DNA of 15,344 nt from Deltaproteobacteria bacterium (GTDB taxonomy: Bacteria > Desulfobacterota > Syntrophia > Syntrophales > Smithellaceae): NCBI GenBank assembly GCA_011046295.1, contig DSAV01000082.1, forward strand, positions 1 through 15,344. The letters are read 5' to 3'. How positions within the stretch are numbered: position 1 is the first letter of the stretch; every line of letters begins with the position of its first letter. Below are positions 14,438-15,344 of the stretch, one piece after another. The position numbers and the translations under genes are program-made. The notes under the pieces were generated by a model. The model saw only the letters and a program-made list of their open reading frames with translations. It was not told the origin of the DNA and made no database searches.

Positions 14438-15222
14438 TAAGAAAAATTAATAAAGCAAATAATATTATTCTGTTAACATTTAGCTGCCTTCTTTTTTTGT
14501 CACAAGGGGTCTTTGCCGTTGAGAGAAAAACGTCCTCCTTGTTGTTGAAAAGAACGAATGTCCCCATTTATTCCGTGAGGGTTGTGAATTTATATCCTCA
14601 CGATACCGATACTTTTACGCAGGGCATTTTTTATCATGAAGGGTTTTTATATGAATCCAGCGGACTGTACGGGAAATCTTTTCTGAAAAAAACTCAACTT
14701 AAATCCGGAAAGACACTTAAAAAGGTTGAGTTGCCTGTAAAATACTTTGCCGAAGGAATTGCGCTTCACAACGGAAAGATTTATCAGCTTACCTGGAAAG
14801 AAAACAAATGTTTTGTTTATGATTTAAAAAACATCAAAAAAACAGCAAGCTTTGCATATCACACGCAAGGATGGGGAATAACATCTGACGGTAAAAACCT
14901 GATTATGAGCGATGGATCAGCGGTCTTATACTTCCTTGATCCGGCCGTGTTTCAAATAATTCGTAAAATAAAAGTATCTGACGGTAACATTCTTATTGAT
15001 AATATAAATGAACTTGAGTTTGTAGAAGGTGAAATATGGGCGAATATATTTATGGAGGATTATGTTGCGCGAATATCGCCGGATACTGGCAAAGTGCTGG
15101 GCTGGATTGATTTGCGTGTATTGTATTCCTATTTGAAAGATATTGGCTCAATAGATGTTCTAAACGGAATAGCGTAAGATAAAGTAAATGAGAGAATATT
15201 TGTTACCGGCAAGTTATGGCCC
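14392..15222 (+). pseudogene. Glutaminyl-peptide cyclotransferase-like gene, nonsense codon and IS-truncated 3' end
   Basis: The reading frame resembles the beta-propeller glutamine cyclotransferase family (Glu_cyclase_2), exported enzymes that cyclise N-terminal glutamine to pyroglutamate. A signal-peptide-like stretch (about 25-42, ending VFA) precedes YPHDTDTFTQGIFYHEGFLYESSGLYG (read as YPHDTDTFTQGIFYHEG, then FLYESSGLYG), FAEGIALHNGKIYQLTW, and an ELEFVEGEIWANI stretch. The frame stops at TAA (15175-15177) after VLNGIA. In the family as I know it the sequence continues as GIAYD...R.FVTGK.WP. Here the same frame continues beyond the stop as DKVNERIFVTGKLWP before the IS begins at 15222. 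This points to a Tyr-to-stop change plus loss of the final residues. ATG 14392 lacks a clear ribosome site and overlaps the previous gene by 46 bp, so the start is uncertain. Confidence 0.75.
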
Positions 15223-15344
15223 GGTCATGCGCCCCATTTAGGAAACCAGTTGCACAGAGAGATGCCTTCTTGTAAATTTAAGAAAAAGGAGGACATCAAA
15301 TGGGGAAGAAAGTCAAGAAGCATTCAGCGGAGTTCAAGTTCAAA
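15222..15344 (+). mobile_element. End of an IS3-like insertion sequence (partial, outward facing)
   Basis: Positions 15222-15343 are a perfect inverted copy of 1-122. The element begins inside the tail of the cyclotransferase-like gene, and its transposase reads out of the right edge. Only the promoter-proximal end of the IS is in the window. The adjoining bases outside the shared block differ between the two sides, which supports 15222 as the approximate junction. Confidence 0.75.
15300..15344 (+). CDS. IS3-family OrfA-like transposase, N-terminal fragment
   Basis: The ATG at 15300 opens 15 codons (MGKKVKKHSAEFKFK) and runs off the edge. AAGGAGG at 15286-15292 is 7 bases upstream. The lysine-rich start and SAEFK motif are typical of IS3-type OrfA. 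This is the same sequence as the minus-strand fragment at 1-44, so both belong to copies of one element. Family assignment depends on a short stretch. Confidence 0.6.
   Translation, partial: MGKKVKKHSAEFKFK

Noticed and set aside
1..15344. Composite transposon carrying the housekeeping block
   Set aside because: The IS copies are inverted and incomplete at the edges, and the cargo is essential core genes in conserved order. An assembly break at a repeated IS explains this better.

Overview
This AT-rich window carries core bacterial housekeeping genes, all on the + strand, and has no CRISPR, phage or tRNA/rRNA content. The order M23 peptidase - secA - argJ, then rpsB-tsf-pyrH-frr-uppS-cdsA-dxr-rseP-tsaB, then a DUF362 iron-sulfur protein, resembles what I recall from Desulfobacterota (former Deltaproteobacteria, Syntrophus/Geobacter-like). 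That assignment is inference from gene order and protein style, not a database result. The SecA has a C-terminal zinc motif, EF-Ts is the short form and RseP has a single PDZ domain.

Layout. Positions 1-122 and 15222-15343 are perfect inverted copies of one insertion-sequence end. Each carries the first codons of an IS3-type OrfA transposase reading out of the window, so the window most likely ends where an assembly met a multicopy IS. Positions 247-1197 encode a membrane-anchored M23 peptidase. A 626-bp IS200-like element (about 1208-1833) with its own TnpA sits 10 bp after that stop codon. Two U-tract hairpins follow (1890-1971) just before secA (2003-4525), and argJ comes next (4550-5749).

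A 186-bp leader with an AT-rich palindrome and a two-tier stem-loop precedes rpsB (5936-6754). tsf, pyrH and frr follow closely and end at a strong intrinsic terminator (8723-8758). uppS, cdsA, dxr, rseP and tsaB then run nearly gap-free to 13358. A DUF362/ferredoxin protein (13400-14437) overlaps a glutaminyl-peptide cyclotransferase-like gene. That last gene looks broken: an in-frame TAA replaces a conserved position, recognisable coding sequence continues beyond it, and the IS cuts off the remainder.

How the genes work together. The central block joins translation (S2, EF-Ts, ribosome recycling factor, TsaB for tRNA t6A) with UMP kinase and with envelope lipid synthesis (undecaprenyl-PP, CDP-diacylglycerol, the MEP isoprenoid step that feeds UppS, and the RseP intramembrane protease). 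SecA and the M23 peptidase add protein export and wall remodelling. Three genes (tsf, uppS, rseP) appear to start with TTG.

No gene-free stretch exceeds 300 bases. I did not find a convincing new multi-gene system. The items most worth a second look are the decayed cyclotransferase, the IS200 insertion between the M23 gene and its terminators, and the secA and rpsB leaders.
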